In this document: positions 1 through 9,585 of the stretch, piece by piece | Layout: each line of letters begins with the position of its first letter | Position numbering within the stretch: position 1 is the stretch's first letter | Assembly: GCF_900090265.1 (NCBI RefSeq) | Contig: NZ_LT607752.1 | Coordinates: 620,001 to 684,000, forward strand | Direction: 5' to 3' | Length of the DNA stretch: 64,000 bases | Origin: Micromonospora rifamycinica | Lineage (GTDB): Bacteria; Actinomycetota; Actinomycetes; Mycobacteriales; Micromonosporaceae | Program-made: the position numbers and the translations under genes | The notes under the pieces: model-generated | What the model was told of the DNA's origin: nothing | The model's input: only the letters and a program-made list of their open reading frames with translations | Database searches by the model: none

Positions 1-283
1 CGAACACGGAGACCGCGGTGTCGTTCTCGCAGAGCACCCCGTCGAGGTAGTACCGGCCCGCCGACAGCGTGAGGCCCGTCCCACCGGTCAACCCGAACGC
101 CCCGCCGACCACCGGCGCACCGGCCGGGCCGACCACGTCGGTCAGCGCCGTGGCCCGCAGGTGCGCCTGGATGTCCTGCTGTTCGTTCCAGTCCGCGTCC
201 AGGTCGACCCGGCCCTGCTGCTTGCGGACGCTCGTCGCGTGCCGCCGCTGGTCGAACGTGACGCGGCTGATGTCGCCCTTCAT
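1..283 (-). CDS. DUF6519-like eCIS protein, N-terminal part (cut by window edge)
   Basis: Only the first 94 codons are inside the window; the gene continues past base 1. The N-terminus (MKGDISRVTFDQRRHATSV, then QQGRVDLDADWNEQ) matches my memory of the DUF6519 family, which sits at the end of actinobacterial contractile-injection operons and may act in the baseplate or fibre region. The ATG at 283 overlaps the TGA of the preceding tail-I-like gene as ATGA, which fixes the start and implies translational coupling. The function of DUF6519 is not known to me. The family call rests on the N-terminal motif and position only. Confidence 0.6.
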   Translation of the reverse strand, partial: MKGDISRVTFDQRRHATSVRKQQGRVDLDADWNEQQDIQAHLRATALTDVVGPAGAPVVGGAFGLTGGTGLTLSAGRYYLDGVLCENDTAVSVF

Positions 284-2403
284 GGTGTGGTTCCTCCGGT
301 CGGCAGGACGGGCAGGGCAGCGGCCACCCGCCCCAGCGGGAGGTACTCCGCCAGCGCGAGGGTGAGGTTGTTGAGACGTTGCGGGGTCAGGGCGCGGCGG
401 AACGCGCCCAGCTCGGCGCCGGACTCCGCACCGGTGCGCAGCTCGACGGCGGCGGTGGCGGCGAGCCGGCCGTAGGTGGCGTCGCCGTAGCGGGTGCTCG
501 CCCACGCCGGTCCGACCCGGGTGGCCACGTCCGGGTCACCGGGGTGTGCCTGCTGGGCCAGGTCCGGTTGGCAGCGGTAACGGCGCGGCGTGACCGACCC
601 CGGGCGCAGGTAGCTGAACCGGACGTACCCCTGCTGCCGGCGGGCCACCGTCACCGGCTGGTCGAACAGGCAGTCGGTGGCGGTCAGCACCCGCGCCGCG
701 GTGGTGCCGAGCACCGTCACCCCGCCCAGCTCGGCCGCGGCCTCCCCGGCGGCGACCGGGCCGTGCACCAGCGTGTCCGTCACGGTCAGCGGGCCGTCGG
801 TGGTGCTCAGCGCGCCGGTCACGCAGCGGTGCACCACCACCCGGGTCCGGTCGTTGCCGGCGGTGACGGTGAGCCCGGTCGCCGCCGGGCCGACGGTGCA
901 GTGCCGCAGCTCGACCAGGCCCAGGCCGGGCCCGCCGTCACCGGGCGCGGCGACGGTCACCGCCCCGACCACCAGCAGCCCGTCGACCACCAGCTCACCC
1001 GGGCGGTCCCCGACGCCGACACCGGTCACCGTCACCCCGCCGAGCAGGCAGGGGCGCACCCCGACCGGATCGAGGTCGCCCTGCCGGCGGGGCCGGTCCG
1101 GCGGCCGGGGCCACTGCGCGGCCAGCACGCTCAACCGGCTGCCCTGCCCCACCCGCACCGCCAGGTCGTCCCGGTAACGGTGGCTGTCCAGCACCACGAT
1201 CCGACCGGTGCTGCCGGGGTGCGCGGCCTGGAAGTCGTGCCAGGCGGTCACCGCCTCACCGAGCGAGGCGACCACCTCCCCGGCGCGCGGCGGCTCGGTC
1301 ACGCTCACCGCGAGCTGCCAGTCCACCGGGCCGTCCGCCGTGCCCAGGTCACCCCGGCGCGGGTACGGGCCGGCGCCGACGTCGGCGCTGAACGCGTACC
1401 ACCAGGAGAGCGCGAGCCGATGCACCGGCCGGCCGGCGGCGACGGTGACCCGGCCGCGCACCGGGTCGACCCGCACCACGCTGCCGGTCGGCAGCTCCCA
1501 GCCGGCCAGGTCGCAGATCCGCAGCAGGTCCAGCGGGACCGGCCGCAGCTCGTCGGCCGGGGTCGGCTGGATCCACACCACGAACGACGGGTCGTCGTCG
1601 CGGAACCAGCGCCGCTGCTCGGGTGGGGGCGGTGTGTCGGAGGCGAGCGCCACCAGCTCGTCGCGCAACGGCCGGCGGCGCAGCGGGCCGGGCACGTTGG
1701 CCTCGTCGGCCCGGTGGTCGATGTCCGGCTCGGTCACCGTCGGGCCGGTCAGCTGCCGGCCCACCCCCACCGGGTCGATCCACCACCGGCCGTCCGGCGG
1801 CACGACCGCCGGGGCTGCGGTGGCCCGGTCCAGCCGGTACGACGGCAGCGGCCACACGTACAGGCCGATGTTCCCGATGGTGGGGCGGCCCTGCCCGGTG
1901 TCCATGGCCCGGACGTCCACCGTCCGGCAGACCGTCTCGAACGGCCCGCCGACCAGCTCCAGCGGCGCGGCGGCCCGGATCGACGCGGTGGCCGGCGCGG
2001 ACCGGACGTGGTTGACGTGCTGGGTGACCACCAGCCGTTCGAAGAACTCGACGACCGCGGCGCTCCAGCCGGTGTTGGCGCGGGTCAGCTCCTCCAGCGC
2101 GGCGGCGGTGCCCTTGCGCCGCCGGAACCGGATGGTGTCGGCGACCCGGGCCCGGTCGGACAGCCCGGTGCCGTCCGCCAGCGGATGCAGCCGGCCCGCC
2201 CCCACCAGCTCACCCAGGTAGGGCACCACCCACTCGGCGCAGGTCTCCACGAACCAGTCGTCGGTGAGCTGGTCGATGTCCGCGTCGAGCGCGACGGCCT
2301 GCTCGGCCAGCACCTCCACCAGCGCGTGCAGCACCCCACCGGCCGCCTCGTCCTGGCTACGCAGGGCGGCCGGCAGCAGGTTCCAGATCTCCTCGGCCCT
2401 CAC
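280..2403 (-). CDS. Phage tail protein I-like baseplate protein (Afp12/Pvc12-like)
   Basis: 707 aa from a GTG start that overlaps the previous stop (GTGA). The N-terminal ~150 residues (IWNLLPAALRSQDEA, DADIDQLTDDWFVETC, VPYLGELVGAG, DTIRFRRRKGTAAALEEL) have the pattern of tail protein I/TIGR02242-type baseplate wedge proteins, which link the baseplate to fibres. The remaining ~500 residues are beta-rich and Gly/Val-rich and include short repeats reminiscent of right-handed beta-helix or adhesin domains. That makes it much longer than P2 gpI (~175 aa), so it may combine a wedge and a surface-exposed domain. It lies between the two large baseplate genes and the DUF6519-like gene in the operon. 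Confidence 0.75.
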   Translation of the reverse strand: MRAEEIWNLLPAALRSQDEAAGGVLHALVEVLAEQAVALDADIDQLTDDWFVETCAEWVVPYLGELVGAGRLHPLADGTGLSDRARVADTIRFRRRKGTAAALEELTRANTGWSAAVVEFFERLVVTQHVNHVRSAPATASIRAAAPLELVGGPFETVCRTVDVRAMDTGQGRPTIGNIGLYVWPLPSYRLDRATAAPAVVPPDGRWWIDPVGVGRQLTGPTVTEPDIDHRADEANVPGPLRRRPLRDELVALASDTPPPPEQRRWFRDDDPSFVVWIQPTPADELRPVPLDLLRICDLAGWELPTGSVVRVDPVRGRVTVAAGRPVHRLALSWWYAFSADVGAGPYPRRGDLGTADGPVDWQLAVSVTEPPRAGEVVASLGEAVTAWHDFQAAHPGSTGRIVVLDSHRYRDDLAVRVGQGSRLSVLAAQWPRPPDRPRRQGDLDPVGVRPCLLGGVTVTGVGVGDRPGELVVDGLLVVGAVTVAAPGDGGPGLGLVELRHCTVGPAATGLTVTAGNDRTRVVVHRCVTGALSTTDGPLTVTDTLVHGPVAAGEAAAELGGVTVLGTTAARVLTATDCLFDQPVTVARRQQGYVRFSYLRPGSVTPRRYRCQPDLAQQAHPGDPDVATRVGPAWASTRYGDATYGRLAATAAVELRTGAESGAELGAFRRALTPQRLNNLTLALAEYLPLGRVAAALPVLPTGGTTP

Positions 2404-4856
2404 GATGCCTCCAGCAGGGTGACGTCACCGGTGTCCACGGTGAGCAGGTCGGCGGGGAGCAGCAGGTCACCGACCCGGCGGCCGGGGGCGGCGGGGATCA
2501 CGTCGAGGCGCTCCGGTGGCTGCTCGGCGTCGTGCAGCAGCTCCAGCACCACCGCCGCGACACCGGGCACCCCGTGCAGCAACGCCTGCACCTCGCTGGC
2601 GCGCACCGGCCGGGCGTAGTCGCGGGCGTCGAAGCTCAGCCCGGTGACCACCGCGGCGCGGGCGGCGGCCGCGACCAGCGTGAAGCGGTGCCCGGGGGCC
2701 AGCAGCAGCCGGGCGGTCACCGCCACCCGCCGCCGGTGGTGGCCGAGGATCCGCACCGGCACCGCCGCCTGGCGGGCGGCGTCCAGAGCCCGCAGCAGGT
2801 CGGCGTGGACCGGGGCGCTCGGCGGGATCTCCGCGCCGTCCGGGCCGGCGACGGTGAGCAGGACGACCTGCCGGGCGTCGTCCCAGACCAGGTCCGCGCG
2901 GGCCTTGCCGATCCCGGCGAACGCGCGGGCGAAGTCGGCGTAGTCGTCCAGTGAGACGACCCGCCCCAGGGTCCGGACGGCCAGCGGCGCGTTGCGGCGG
3001 GCCCGGTCCACCCCCTCCGGGTCGTCGGCCCCGGCGGCGGGCACCGGGTTGTCCACCTCCATCAGGCCCAGCGGCCGGGACAGCGGGATCGTCAGCCGGC
3101 CGGGCGCCAGGTCCGCCAGCCGCCCGATGCCGCTGCGGTAGGTGGCCACCACGTTGTCCTGCCCGGTGGGCAGCCGGGCCCCGGTCAGGCCGTCGCCGAA
3201 GGTGACCGTGACGGTGCCGTCGTCGGCGCGGCGCACGGTGTAGACCCGGGCGGTGGGGGCCTGCCCGAGCAGCGCCGGCACCTCCTGCCAGCGCACCCCG
3301 TCGACCCGGACCGCCAGGGTGGTCCGGGAGCCGCTGGCGGTCGCGGCGGGGACGTGGGTCAGCGGCACGTGCCGCAGGGTGAACCGCTGGAACGCCCGCC
3401 GCGCGTCACCGCCGCCGAGTACCTCCGCCCGGCTCTCCCCGTGGGTCGCCGACGTGACGTTGCCCAGCACCCGGACGCTGTCGCGCCGGTACCGCCGCGC
3501 CACGTTCGCCGTCAGGTCCACAGTGGTCGCATCCCGGACCCGCAGCACGGTCACCACCTCGCCGACCGGCTCGCCGGCCGGGTCGACACCGGTGAGCACC
3601 AGCGGCCGGCCCGGCTCCAGGCCCGGCGTCGGCCGGGCCAGCTCCAGGGTCGCCGTCGCGGCCAGCGGGGTGGTCAGCGGCGGGTCGGCCGGCGGCAGCA
3701 GCCGGCTGTCGCCGAGCACGGTGGTGGTGCGCCGGGAGAAGGTGCTCGAGTCACCGCCGGCCACGGTGACCCGGGTGGTGCGGGCGGCGATGCCGAAGTC
3801 GGCCACCGGCAGCTCCGCCACCGCGTCGACCCGGCGCAGCTGCGGCACCCCGGCGGTCTCCAGCACCAGCCACGACCCGGCCACGATCGACGGGTACGAC
3901 TGGTCCAGGTGCAGTGCCCGCTCGTCCTTGCCCAGCGGGGCGTCCACCCAGGTGTCCTTGCGGGTGGCGTACGCCCCCGGCAGCACCTGGTTGGTGCCCG
4001 GGTTCAGCTCGCCGACCCGCAGCGCCACCGGCAGCGCCGACCACGGCTGCGCCTGGTGCCCGAACAGCGCCGCCCGCTGCGCCAACAGGTGCACCTGCAC
4101 CTCGCGCCCCGGCTGGTGCAGCTCCGTGCCGAGCGGCCGGGCGGTCACCGCCGCGTCCAACCCGACCACCGTGTACGCCGGCACCACCGCACCGCCGTCC
4201 AGCGCGGTGGCCACCGCCGGCAGCACCGCGCCGGCCGCGCGCACCCGGCGGACGTCGAACCAGTCGGGGCCGAGCACCAGCAGCACGCTGCCCGGGACGA
4301 GGACGGTGTCCGTGCCGGCCAGGTACAGGGTGGCGTCGCCGGGGCGGGGCGCGCGGGGCGCGGTGACCCGCAGCCCCACCGCGTTCAGCTCCGGGCGGGC
4401 CAGCAGCGGCGTCACCGTCTCGAAGACCTGCGGCAGCTCGCCGGGGCCGGGCACGCTCTGCGCCTGGCTGCCCGCCGGGATCGGCACCCCGTCCGGGGCG
4501 CCCGGGGTGGCGGTGACGGTGAACGACAGCCACGTCGTCGCGGCCACCCCGGGGCGCAGCTCGTAGCCGATCGCGCGGGCCAGCATCAGCACCGAACCGC
4601 GTTCGGTGGCGGTGCCGAGGAACCCCTCGTTGGCGATCCGTTCCTGGTAGAAGGCGAGCACGTCCAGGGTGGTCGCCCAGGCGTGCAGCAGCGCCACGGC
4701 CGGGTCGTCGACCTCCCGGGTGGTCAGCCCGGCCAGCTCCGGCCGGCCTCCCAGCCGGGCCACCAGGTCGGCGGCGAAGTCGGCCTGCCGGCCCAGCCGG
4801 TACGCGATGCCGCTGCGGCCGGGTGGGTTCGGCCCCCGGCCCACTCGTGCCGTCAC
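2400..4856 (-). CDS. Putative baseplate assembly protein (baseplate J-like, TIGR02243 type)
   Basis: 818 aa. I place the start at the GTG at 4856, which overlaps the preceding TGA as GTGA; the reading frame stays open upstream, but that part is the antisense shadow of the next gene. The protein begins VTARVGRGPNPPGRSGIAYR and has the early motif AVALLHAWATTLDVLAFYQE, typical of eCIS baseplate proteins homologous to T4 gp6/phage J. Mid-protein GVRWQEVPALLGQAPTARVY and VTFGDGLTGARLPTGQDNV are the conserved beta-strand region of the family. It is one of two adjacent paralogues; two large J-like proteins in tandem fit a wedge heterodimer like Afp11/Afp12. Confidence 0.85.
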   Translation of the reverse strand: MTARVGRGPNPPGRSGIAYRLGRQADFAADLVARLGGRPELAGLTTREVDDPAVALLHAWATTLDVLAFYQERIANEGFLGTATERGSVLMLARAIGYELRPGVAATTWLSFTVTATPGAPDGVPIPAGSQAQSVPGPGELPQVFETVTPLLARPELNAVGLRVTAPRAPRPGDATLYLAGTDTVLVPGSVLLVLGPDWFDVRRVRAAGAVLPAVATALDGGAVVPAYTVVGLDAAVTARPLGTELHQPGREVQVHLLAQRAALFGHQAQPWSALPVALRVGELNPGTNQVLPGAYATRKDTWVDAPLGKDERALHLDQSYPSIVAGSWLVLETAGVPQLRRVDAVAELPVADFGIAARTTRVTVAGGDSSTFSRRTTTVLGDSRLLPPADPPLTTPLAATATLELARPTPGLEPGRPLVLTGVDPAGEPVGEVVTVLRVRDATTVDLTANVARRYRRDSVRVLGNVTSATHGESRAEVLGGGDARRAFQRFTLRHVPLTHVPAATASGSRTTLAVRVDGVRWQEVPALLGQAPTARVYTVRRADDGTVTVTFGDGLTGARLPTGQDNVVATYRSGIGRLADLAPGRLTIPLSRPLGLMEVDNPVPAAGADDPEGVDRARRNAPLAVRTLGRVVSLDDYADFARAFAGIGKARADLVWDDARQVVLLTVAGPDGAEIPPSAPVHADLLRALDAARQAAVPVRILGHHRRRVAVTARLLLAPGHRFTLVAAAARAAVVTGLSFDARDYARPVRASEVQALLHGVPGVAAVVLELLHDAEQPPERLDVIPAAPGRRVGDLLLPADLLTVDTGDVTLLEAS

Positions 4857-7231
4857 AGTCCACCTACCAGGTCGAGGTGCAGGATGCCGTGCTCCGGCAC
4901 GCTGGGGTCGTTGTCGAGGCGGATCACCTCGGTGTCGCCGGCCCGTAGCACCCGGTCGGCCAGCTCCCCGCCGGCCGCCACCCCCACCGGGTGCAGCTCG
5001 GTGACCCGTACGTCGGTGACCCCGGGGACACCGACCGCGGCGGCCAGCAGCTGGCTGACGTAGAGCGGGGTGCCGAAGCTGAACCGGTCGGGGTGGAAGA
5101 AGCCGCGGGCCCCGCCCGGCAGGTCGCGGGCGGAGAAGAGGTTCAGCAGGGCGCGGCGGACGTCGGAACGGAACGCGCCGGGGGTGACGCACACCCACAG
5201 CCGCAGCTCCACCGGCAGGTCGACCGGGTCGCGCAGTTGCAGGTCGTACCCGGCGACGCGGAACCGGTCGAGCCGTCCGGCCAGCCGGCGGGCCAGGTCC
5301 GGCTCGTCGGTGAGCCGCCGCCCGCCGGTCAGGTCGAGGGTGAGGAAGACCGTCCACCAGGAACCCGTCCAGCGGACCCGGGCGGTGGCGTTGGCCACCT
5401 CGGGCAGCCGCCGCGCCGCCGCCACCCAGTCGGCGGTGGTGACCGCCCGTTCCTGGACGGCGAAGGCGACCGGGGCGTGCTGCCGGGCGTGCTCGATGTC
5501 CTCCGGGTCGGTGCCGCCGACGGCGGGCAGCGGGTTGGTCGCGCCGAGCAGCCCGACCCGGTCGGTGACCAGGGTGGTCAGCGCGTCGTGGCCGAGGTTG
5601 CCGGCCGCGCCGCCGCCGCGCCACCAGGCGACCTGGAAGACCGTGCCGGCCGGTGGCCGTCGCCCCGACACGTCGTCGCCGAACCGCAGCGCCACCCGGC
5701 CGTCGCGTTCACGTTCCGGGACGAAACCCTGGTCGAAGCGGTCGGCGTTGAGCAGGTCCCGGCGGGGCCGCCAACTGCCCTCGGTGGTCTCCAACCGGAT
5801 CAGCGGCACCGCGGCACGGGGATCCTGGTCGAGGGCCTGGCTGGCCGGGGTGTCGGTCCGGAACGGCACCGCCGAGGCCACCGGATCGGCGGTCAGCACC
5901 GGCCGCCACCGGTGTTCGGCGGCGGCCGGGAGCTGCCCGGACACCGCGATGGCGTGCTGCACGGCCACCAGGTTGGCCCGCGCCACCGCGCAGGTCACCA
6001 GGTGGTCGGTGCCCGCCCCGGCGACGGAGGCGGTGACGGTCAGCGGGAAGGCCAGCCGGTCGGCGGCGCTCCACTCGACCTCCAGCACGGCCACCCCGGT
6101 CACCGGGTCGGTGGTGGGCCGTACCGCCACCAGCCGGACCACCTGCCGGTGGGTGGGATCCGCGTCGGCGTGCCGCCCCGTCCGTGGGGAGAGCACCTCC
6201 TCCAGCAGCAGCAGGTCACCGGCGGCCAGCCCGGTCGCCGGCAGGTCGACCAGGGTGGCCCGGGTCGCGCCGACGGGCAGGCCGCAGTCCCGGCCGCCCC
6301 ACACGTACAGGGCGATCTCGTTGCGGGCGGCGCGGGGGGCGAGCGGGGTCAACGTCTCGAAGCCGGTCGCGCCGCCGGCCAGCAGCGCCGCCGCGTCGGC
6401 GGGCCGTACCGCCGGGGTGGCCCGGTCGGCGGCCAGCACCGGCGTCCCGGCAGGCACGCCCCGGCTCTCCACGTCGGAGCCGGCGGCCACCCGGACGCTG
6501 AGCCAGGCGCGGGCCGCGCACCCGTCGTGCACCGCGTAGTCGAGCAGCCGGGCGTGCCGGCGTACCGAGATCCGGCTGCGGGCGGTGCCCAGGTACGCCT
6601 CGGTGCCGGCGGCGTCCTGCCGGTAGGACAGCCGGTCGGCGACGTGCGCCAACGCCTCGACCACCGTGGTCAGCGGGTCGGCCGGGTGCCGTGCGGATCC
6701 GCCGGGCAGGGCGGCGAGCCGGTCGAGCATCAGCCGCCGGAACCCGGCGTAGTCCTTGGCCAGGTAGTCGGTCGGCGCGGTGGTCGCCGGCGGCGGGGCC
6801 ACGGTGGGGGCGGCCGGGGCCGGGTCCAGGTCGCTGGGGCAGTTGGCCTTGAAGGAGAAGGTCTGCGCCGACAGCACCGGGTCGAAACCGGGCGGCACCC
6901 GGTCGTCCACCGCCGAGCGCACCAACCGCAGGGTGTACGGGGAGAAGTCCCCGGCCCGGTCCACCCGGACGGTCAGCTCCGCGCCGGTGGCGGCGACGCT
7001 GAGCACCCGGACGCCGGTGATCCGGACCCCGCCGTCGACCAGCACGTTGCCCACCGCCAGTGCCGCCCCGGCGGGCACCTGACCGGGCTGGCCGGGCAGC
7101 GGGTGCAGGAAGCCGACGCGCAGCAGCCGCTGGTCGGCGGCGTCCACCTCGACCCAGTCGATGCCGTTGAACGCGCTGCCGGGCCGGGCCACCTCGGCCC
7201 GGCGTTCGTCGTCGTCGCACCGCACACTCAT
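4853..7231 (-). CDS. Putative baseplate assembly protein (baseplate J-like), larger paralogue
   Basis: 792 aa, ATG at 7231 overlapping the gp25 stop as ATGA. After an N-terminal ~150-residue beta domain it carries TDYLAKDYAGFRRLMLDRL and LAHVADRLSYRQDAAGTEAY, the hallmark helices of the putative baseplate assembly family in eCIS loci. RVALRFGDDVSGRRPPAGTVFQV is the equivalent of the conserved FGDG segment of the neighbour. It is expected to form baseplate wedges around the hub. Spacing and overlaps on both sides show co-translation with gp25 and the second baseplate gene. Confidence 0.85.
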   Translation of the reverse strand: MSVRCDDDERRAEVARPGSAFNGIDWVEVDAADQRLLRVGFLHPLPGQPGQVPAGAALAVGNVLVDGGVRITGVRVLSVAATGAELTVRVDRAGDFSPYTLRLVRSAVDDRVPPGFDPVLSAQTFSFKANCPSDLDPAPAAPTVAPPPATTAPTDYLAKDYAGFRRLMLDRLAALPGGSARHPADPLTTVVEALAHVADRLSYRQDAAGTEAYLGTARSRISVRRHARLLDYAVHDGCAARAWLSVRVAAGSDVESRGVPAGTPVLAADRATPAVRPADAAALLAGGATGFETLTPLAPRAARNEIALYVWGGRDCGLPVGATRATLVDLPATGLAAGDLLLLEEVLSPRTGRHADADPTHRQVVRLVAVRPTTDPVTGVAVLEVEWSAADRLAFPLTVTASVAGAGTDHLVTCAVARANLVAVQHAIAVSGQLPAAAEHRWRPVLTADPVASAVPFRTDTPASQALDQDPRAAVPLIRLETTEGSWRPRRDLLNADRFDQGFVPERERDGRVALRFGDDVSGRRPPAGTVFQVAWWRGGGAAGNLGHDALTTLVTDRVGLLGATNPLPAVGGTDPEDIEHARQHAPVAFAVQERAVTTADWVAAARRLPEVANATARVRWTGSWWTVFLTLDLTGGRRLTDEPDLARRLAGRLDRFRVAGYDLQLRDPVDLPVELRLWVCVTPGAFRSDVRRALLNLFSARDLPGGARGFFHPDRFSFGTPLYVSQLLAAAVGVPGVTDVRVTELHPVGVAAGGELADRVLRAGDTEVIRLDNDPSVPEHGILHLDLVGGL

Positions 7232-7590
7232 CCGTCGCCCCTCTCCACCGACACCTGCGCGGGCCGGCCGGTGGCCCGTAGCCGGTACCCGACGTGCACC
7301 CGCACCGCCGCCTCGGCCAGGTCGACGCGGACGTCGTCGACCTCGATCAGCTCGCCGAGCCAGCGCTGCAACGCGCTGCGGGCCTGCAACTCGGCGGTGC
7401 CCACCACCGCGTCGTCGACCGGGGCGAAGAGCAGCTGGCCCAGGCCGGCGCCGAAGTCCGGCCGGTTGACCCGCTCGCCGGGCGCGGTGAACAGCACCGC
7501 CTCCACCAGGTCGGCGACGTGCCGTTCCGGGTCGGCCAGGCCGGAGCGGCCCCGGTTGTCCGGCCGCCAGGGGAACGCCGGGTACGTCAT
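7228..7590 (-). CDS. gp25-like baseplate wedge protein
   Basis: 120 aa, ATG at 7590 overlapping the upstream stop (ATGA). The size and the sequence RHVADLVEAVLFTAPGERV followed by NRPDFGAGLGQLLFAP are characteristic of the GPW/gp25 family (phage P2 gpW, T4 gp25, Afp9), which connects the baseplate wedges to the first sheath ring and contains the EPR-like core needed to nucleate sheath assembly. The segment after NRPDFG is well conserved here. The family assignment is strong; the role follows from homologues. Confidence 0.9.
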   Translation of the reverse strand: MTYPAFPWRPDNRGRSGLADPERHVADLVEAVLFTAPGERVNRPDFGAGLGQLLFAPVDDAVVGTAELQARSALQRWLGELIEVDDVRVDLAEAAVRVHVGYRLRATGRPAQVSVERGDG

Positions 7591-7931
7591 GTCGCCACCG
7601 CCCGCACCTGGACGCCGGCCACCGTCGGCGGACCCTGCGGGACGCCCTCCGCGCTGACCCCGAGCCCGACGCTGGTGCCGAGCACCGGCGGCTGCCCGTT
7701 GACCAGCACCCGGGCCGCCGGGGTGGTCCACTGGAGCTGGACGCAGGGCTGCGGTTTGGTGCCCGCGCCCACCGGCACCTGGAACGGGCATCCGGTGACC
7801 GGGTAGGCGTCGGTGGCGGTGACCACCGGCAGGCCGTTGACCAGCACCCGCGCGTTGCCGGTCTGCGGGGTGACCGGGCCGGTGTGCGGGCAGGTCAGCA
7901 CCGCCCCGACGTGCAGCAGCGGGCCGGGCAT
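7587..7931 (-). CDS. PAAR-like spike tip protein
   Basis: 114 aa, ATG at 7931. The short protein starts with PGPLLHVGAVLTCPHTGPV, has paired cysteines (TCPH, TGCPF) and Gly/Pro-rich beta turns (ARVLVNGLPVVTATDAYPV, ARVLVNGQPPVLGTS). Two near repeats of ARVLVNG(L/Q)P suggest an internally repeated beta structure, as expected for PAAR/DUF4280-like cones that cap the spike. Its place between the gpV-like spike and gp25 matches Afp10/Pvc10. The family match is by pattern, not by an unambiguous PAAR motif. Confidence 0.7.
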   Translation of the reverse strand: MPGPLLHVGAVLTCPHTGPVTPQTGNARVLVNGLPVVTATDAYPVTGCPFQVPVGAGTKPQPCVQLQWTTPAARVLVNGQPPVLGTSVGLGVSAEGVPQGPPTVAGVQVRAVAT

Positions 7932-8437
7932 CAGGTCACCGTCAACGCGGTCTGGTTGACCGCCACCGTCGGGCCGACGAGGGTGATCGAGGCGCCCTTG
8001 CCGTTGGAGATGATGATTCCGGTGTCGTTGATCGAGATCATCGCCCCGGTCAGTGTCTTGAGCAGGATGCCACCGGTCGGGCCGGGGGCGTCGGAGATCA
8101 TCAGGGTGGCCTGGCCGGGGGTCTGCAACACGATCGGCGGGGTGGGCGGCGGGGCGGACGACACCAGCGCCGGGATCTCCGCCTTGGAGCCGTACCAGCA
8201 GCCGGTCCAGATCGGATGGTCGGCGTCGCCCTGCTCGAACTCCACCCACACCCCGGTGCCCGGCAACGGCACGGCGAACATGCCCGCCTGGATGCCGGCC
8301 AGTGGGAAGCAGGGCATCGCCCAGCTCGACGGGGGGAGCGTGACGTCGGGGACGGTCACCTGGATGCGGCCCTGCTGCAACGGGTCGAGGTGGTTGACCA
8401 CCGTGCCGCGATACTTGCCGTAGTACCTCGTCGTCAT
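7931..8437 (-). CDS. gpV/gp5-like spike base protein (OB-fold)
   Basis: 168 aa, ATG at 8437. The N-terminal half (YYGKYRGTVVNHLDPLQQGR, then PCFPLAGIQAGMFAVPLPGTGVWVEFEQGD) is the OB-fold of the phage baseplate assembly protein V/gp5 family. DADHPIWTGCWYGSKAE is the conserved end of that domain. The C-terminal ~50 residues (LKTLTGAMISINDTGIIISN, ASITLVG) have the alternating pattern of the gp5/VgrG beta-helix needle. It would trimerise under the hub and carry the PAAR-like tip encoded by the next gene. Confidence 0.88.
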   Translation of the reverse strand: MTTRYYGKYRGTVVNHLDPLQQGRIQVTVPDVTLPPSSWAMPCFPLAGIQAGMFAVPLPGTGVWVEFEQGDADHPIWTGCWYGSKAEIPALVSSAPPPTPPIVLQTPGQATLMISDAPGPTGGILLKTLTGAMISINDTGIIISNGKGASITLVGPTVAVNQTALTVT

Positions 8438-9585
8438 GGTTGTGCCCTTCCGGAGCGGGAGATCTGGGCGTTACGGCCGAGGGTGAACCGCTGCTTGACC
8501 TCGCCGGCCTTCACCGTGGTGGTCACGCTGCGCACCACGTACTCGCCGTCGTAGGCGCGGCCCGCCCCGCGTACCCCGACCAGCCGCCGGCAGCGCAGCA
8601 GGCGGCCGTAGCGCAGCACGTCCAGCGACCCGGACCCGCTGATCACGTTCGCCGACTGGGCGGCGCGGGCCAGGCCCCGGGCGAGGGTCTGCACCACGTC
8701 CATCCGGGCCGTGGCGTCGTCGGTGCCGCTCGGGTCGGACCGCCCGACGTTCATCCGCCGGTACGACAGCGGGATCGGGATCTTGCGGCCCAGCGGCGGG
8801 TTGAGCGGGCTGACGTCCGGGACCGGCAGCGGGATCGGCACCCGTACCTGCTCCGGGAACGCGGTGAGCAGGTAGACGGTCTTCTGCACCCCGTCGAAGG
8901 AGAACGACAGCGACTCCACGTTCGCGCCGGCGTCGGCGTTGACCGTCAATGCCGGCTGCGGCTGGCCGGCGCGTACCTCCGGCCCCCAGTAGGCGGTGTT
9001 CATCCCCGGGGTGGGCCCCGGCTCGACGTAGAACGTGTAGCCCACCTCGTCGGCGAGCTGCGACACGTACGCGAAGCTGGTGCCGCGCACCGCCGGGATC
9101 CGCTGCACCGGGTTCGGCGCGAACACCAGCACGCTGGGCACCACCATCGGCACCACCCCGTACGCGGCGAACGGGGCGAGCAGGGTCAGCACCCGGGCCT
9201 CGGCCGGCATCGGCATCGGCAGGTCGGACAGGTCGATCAGGTCCATCATCTGGCTGACGTCCACCCCGGTGAGGGTCAGCGTCGACGCGCCAGCGTCGTT
9301 GCTGCGGGCCACGTCGTGCCGGGTGACCACCCCGTCGGAGAGCACCTGCGGCCGGCCGTCGACGTGCAGCACCAGCAGCATCCGGGTCGGCGGGTCGAGG
9401 CTGCCGTCGGCGAGCATCCGCTCCACCAGCGACCCGCGGCCCAGCGCGAGACGCAGCTGGAACCCCGAGCGCTGGCCGGCGTTCTCGGTGACCTGTGCCT
9501 CCTGCACCGCCGCCACCAGCTCCAGCGGGGCCGGTCGGAAGGTCAACGGCCCGGTCAGCACCTGCAACCGCACCCCGCTAGGCAT
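8434..9585 (-). CDS. gpD-like hub protein (late control D / VgrG N-terminal type)
   Basis: 383 aa. I chose the ATG at 9585 because the frame upstream is the antisense of the LysM gene; the gene overlaps that LysM stop by 8 nt. Features typical of gpD/gp27/Pvc8 hub proteins include TLTGVDVSQMMDLIDL, GTSFAYVSQLADEVGYTFYV near residues 180-200 and YDGEYVVRSVTTTVKAGEVKQ at the C-terminus. The product should form the trimeric hub that joins the tube to the spike. Separate hub (gpD) and spike (gpV) genes are usual for eCIS, in contrast to fused VgrG in T6SS. Confidence 0.85.
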   Translation of the reverse strand: MPSGVRLQVLTGPLTFRPAPLELVAAVQEAQVTENAGQRSGFQLRLALGRGSLVERMLADGSLDPPTRMLLVLHVDGRPQVLSDGVVTRHDVARSNDAGASTLTLTGVDVSQMMDLIDLSDLPMPMPAEARVLTLLAPFAAYGVVPMVVPSVLVFAPNPVQRIPAVRGTSFAYVSQLADEVGYTFYVEPGPTPGMNTAYWGPEVRAGQPQPALTVNADAGANVESLSFSFDGVQKTVYLLTAFPEQVRVPIPLPVPDVSPLNPPLGRKIPIPLSYRRMNVGRSDPSGTDDATARMDVVQTLARGLARAAQSANVISGSGSLDVLRYGRLLRCRRLVGVRGAGRAYDGEYVVRSVTTTVKAGEVKQRFTLGRNAQISRSGRAQP